Positions 5,412 through 5,902 of a stretch of 5,902 bases of DNA are shown piece by piece. The stretch is from positions 1 through 5,902 of the forward strand of contig NZ_JBEPWZ010000183.1 of assembly GCF_041642155.1 (NCBI RefSeq), given 5' to 3'. Each line of letters opens with the position of its first letter. Within the stretch, counting starts at the first letter, position 1. Below the pieces are notes generated by a model. The model was not told the DNA's origin and did no database searches. It saw only the letters and a program-made list of their open reading frames with translations. This DNA is from Fodinibius sp041642155 (GTDB taxonomy: Bacteria; Bacteroidota; Rhodothermia; Balneolales; Balneolaceae). Position numbers and translations under genes: made by a program.

Positions 5412-5902
5412 GTGATTGACACGCATTGCCATCTCTATTCCGAGCAGTTCAAAGGCGACATTGCGGCGGTATTGGAGCGGGCGTCCGCTGCGGGCGTCCG
5501 TCATATCTTTATGCCGGCCATTAACCTCGATTCGCTGCCCGAAATGGATAAGCTCCGGCATCCCGAAATATCGCTGCATAAGATGGCGGGCATCCATCCT
5601 ACCTCCATTAATGAGGGAGCCCGGGTCACCGAAGAAACATTGTATACCTACTGCGACGACCCGGCCATCGCGGGCGTGGGTGAAACCGGGCTCGATTATT
5701 ACTGGAGCGACGAATACCGGGCGGAACAGCAGAAAAGCCTGCGCATTCACTGCAGGGTTGCCCGGCAAGTACAGAAACCAATTATTCTGCATAACCGGGA
5801 CAGTACCGGCGACCTGCTGGATATTATAGAGGAGCAGCAGGATGGCACGCTGTCGGGCGTTTGGCACTGCTTTAACGGTTCGGTTGACGAGGGTAAGCGC
5901 GC
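5412..5902 (+). CDS. tatD: TatD family metal-dependent hydrolase, N-terminal part (cut by window edge)
   Basis: TatD proteins are TIM-barrel, two-metal hydrolases with reported DNase/3'-5' exonuclease activity; their cellular role is in DNA repair or degradation. About 163 codons are present of an expected 250-270. Metal ligands visible are DTHCHL (3-8; H5 and H7), E91 in GVGETGLDYY (88-97), H127 in PIILHNRDS (123-131) and H152 in GVWHCFNGS (149-157); the last conserved Asp lies beyond the window. GIHPTS (60-65) has Thr where Proteobacterial TatD often has a second His (HPH), a variant I recall from Bacteroidota. The start is GTG at 5412, giving MIDTHCHL; the frame reads back to the kinase stop TAA (5400-5402) with no other usual start codon, though ATT at 5409 cannot be strictly excluded. 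The 9-bp gap points to cotranscription with the kinase. TatD versus a close paralogue (YcfH/YjjV type) cannot be told from this portion. Confidence 0.93.
   Translation, partial: MIDTHCHLYSEQFKGDIAAVLERASAAGVRHIFMPAINLDSLPEMDKLRHPEISLHKMAGIHPTSINEGARVTEETLYTYCDDPAIAGVGETGLDYYWSDEYRAEQQKSLRIHCRVARQVQKPIILHNRDSTGDLLDIIEEQQDGTLSGVWHCFNGSVDEGKR

Noticed and set aside
4893..5867. 324-codon minus-strand open frame across the kinase and tatD
   Set aside because: It lies antisense to two genes with clear family motifs and its translation shows no family signature; it is a shadow frame.

Overview
This is a compact chromosomal housekeeping stretch, most likely from a member of the Bacteroidota/Balneolota/Rhodothermota (FCB) group. 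Three observations support that placement. There is almost no Shine-Dalgarno sequence before recA, purN or purH. There are upstream elements resembling the Bacteroidota-type promoter (TTTG, about 21 bp, TAnnTTTG). PurN carries the Y-G-G-K-G-F-Y-G-H substrate loop, and TatD the GIHPTS motif, both of which I associate with this group. The species cannot be fixed from the window, and base composition is near balanced.

Left part (1-4020, all minus strand, transcribed right to left): recA, recX and an AI-2E/UPF0118 family membrane permease form a tightly packed unit. The recA stop is followed at once by the recX start, and recX overlaps the permease gene by ATGA. After 97 bp containing a possible promoter come purN (TTG start) and, 2 bp further, the 5' part of purH (GTG start), which runs off the left edge. 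RecA and RecX are a known functional pair: recombinase and filament modulator. PurN and PurH act in the same purine pathway and share N10-formyl-THF as formyl donor. The permease has no obvious link to either pair.

Middle part (4021-4553): a 533-bp gap between divergent recA and kinase genes. It holds a candidate recA promoter whose spacer carries an interrupted palindrome (possible SOS-type operator) and an AT-rich leader. It also holds a 16-bp tandem duplication, a 53-codon minus-strand small ORF with coding-like codon use, a 15-bp inverted repeat, and a good candidate promoter for the kinase. No tRNA, rRNA, CRISPR array, insertion sequence or recognisable riboswitch is seen.

Right part (4554-5902, plus strand): a BadF/BadG-type sugar kinase (N-acetylglucosamine kinase-like), then 9 bp later the 5' part of a TatD family metal-dependent hydrolase gene with a GTG start, cut by the right edge.

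Nothing here amounts to a convincing new defence or mobile system. The points most worth a second look are the recA promoter palindrome, the unannotated small ORF and the kinase promoter with its upstream inverted repeat.
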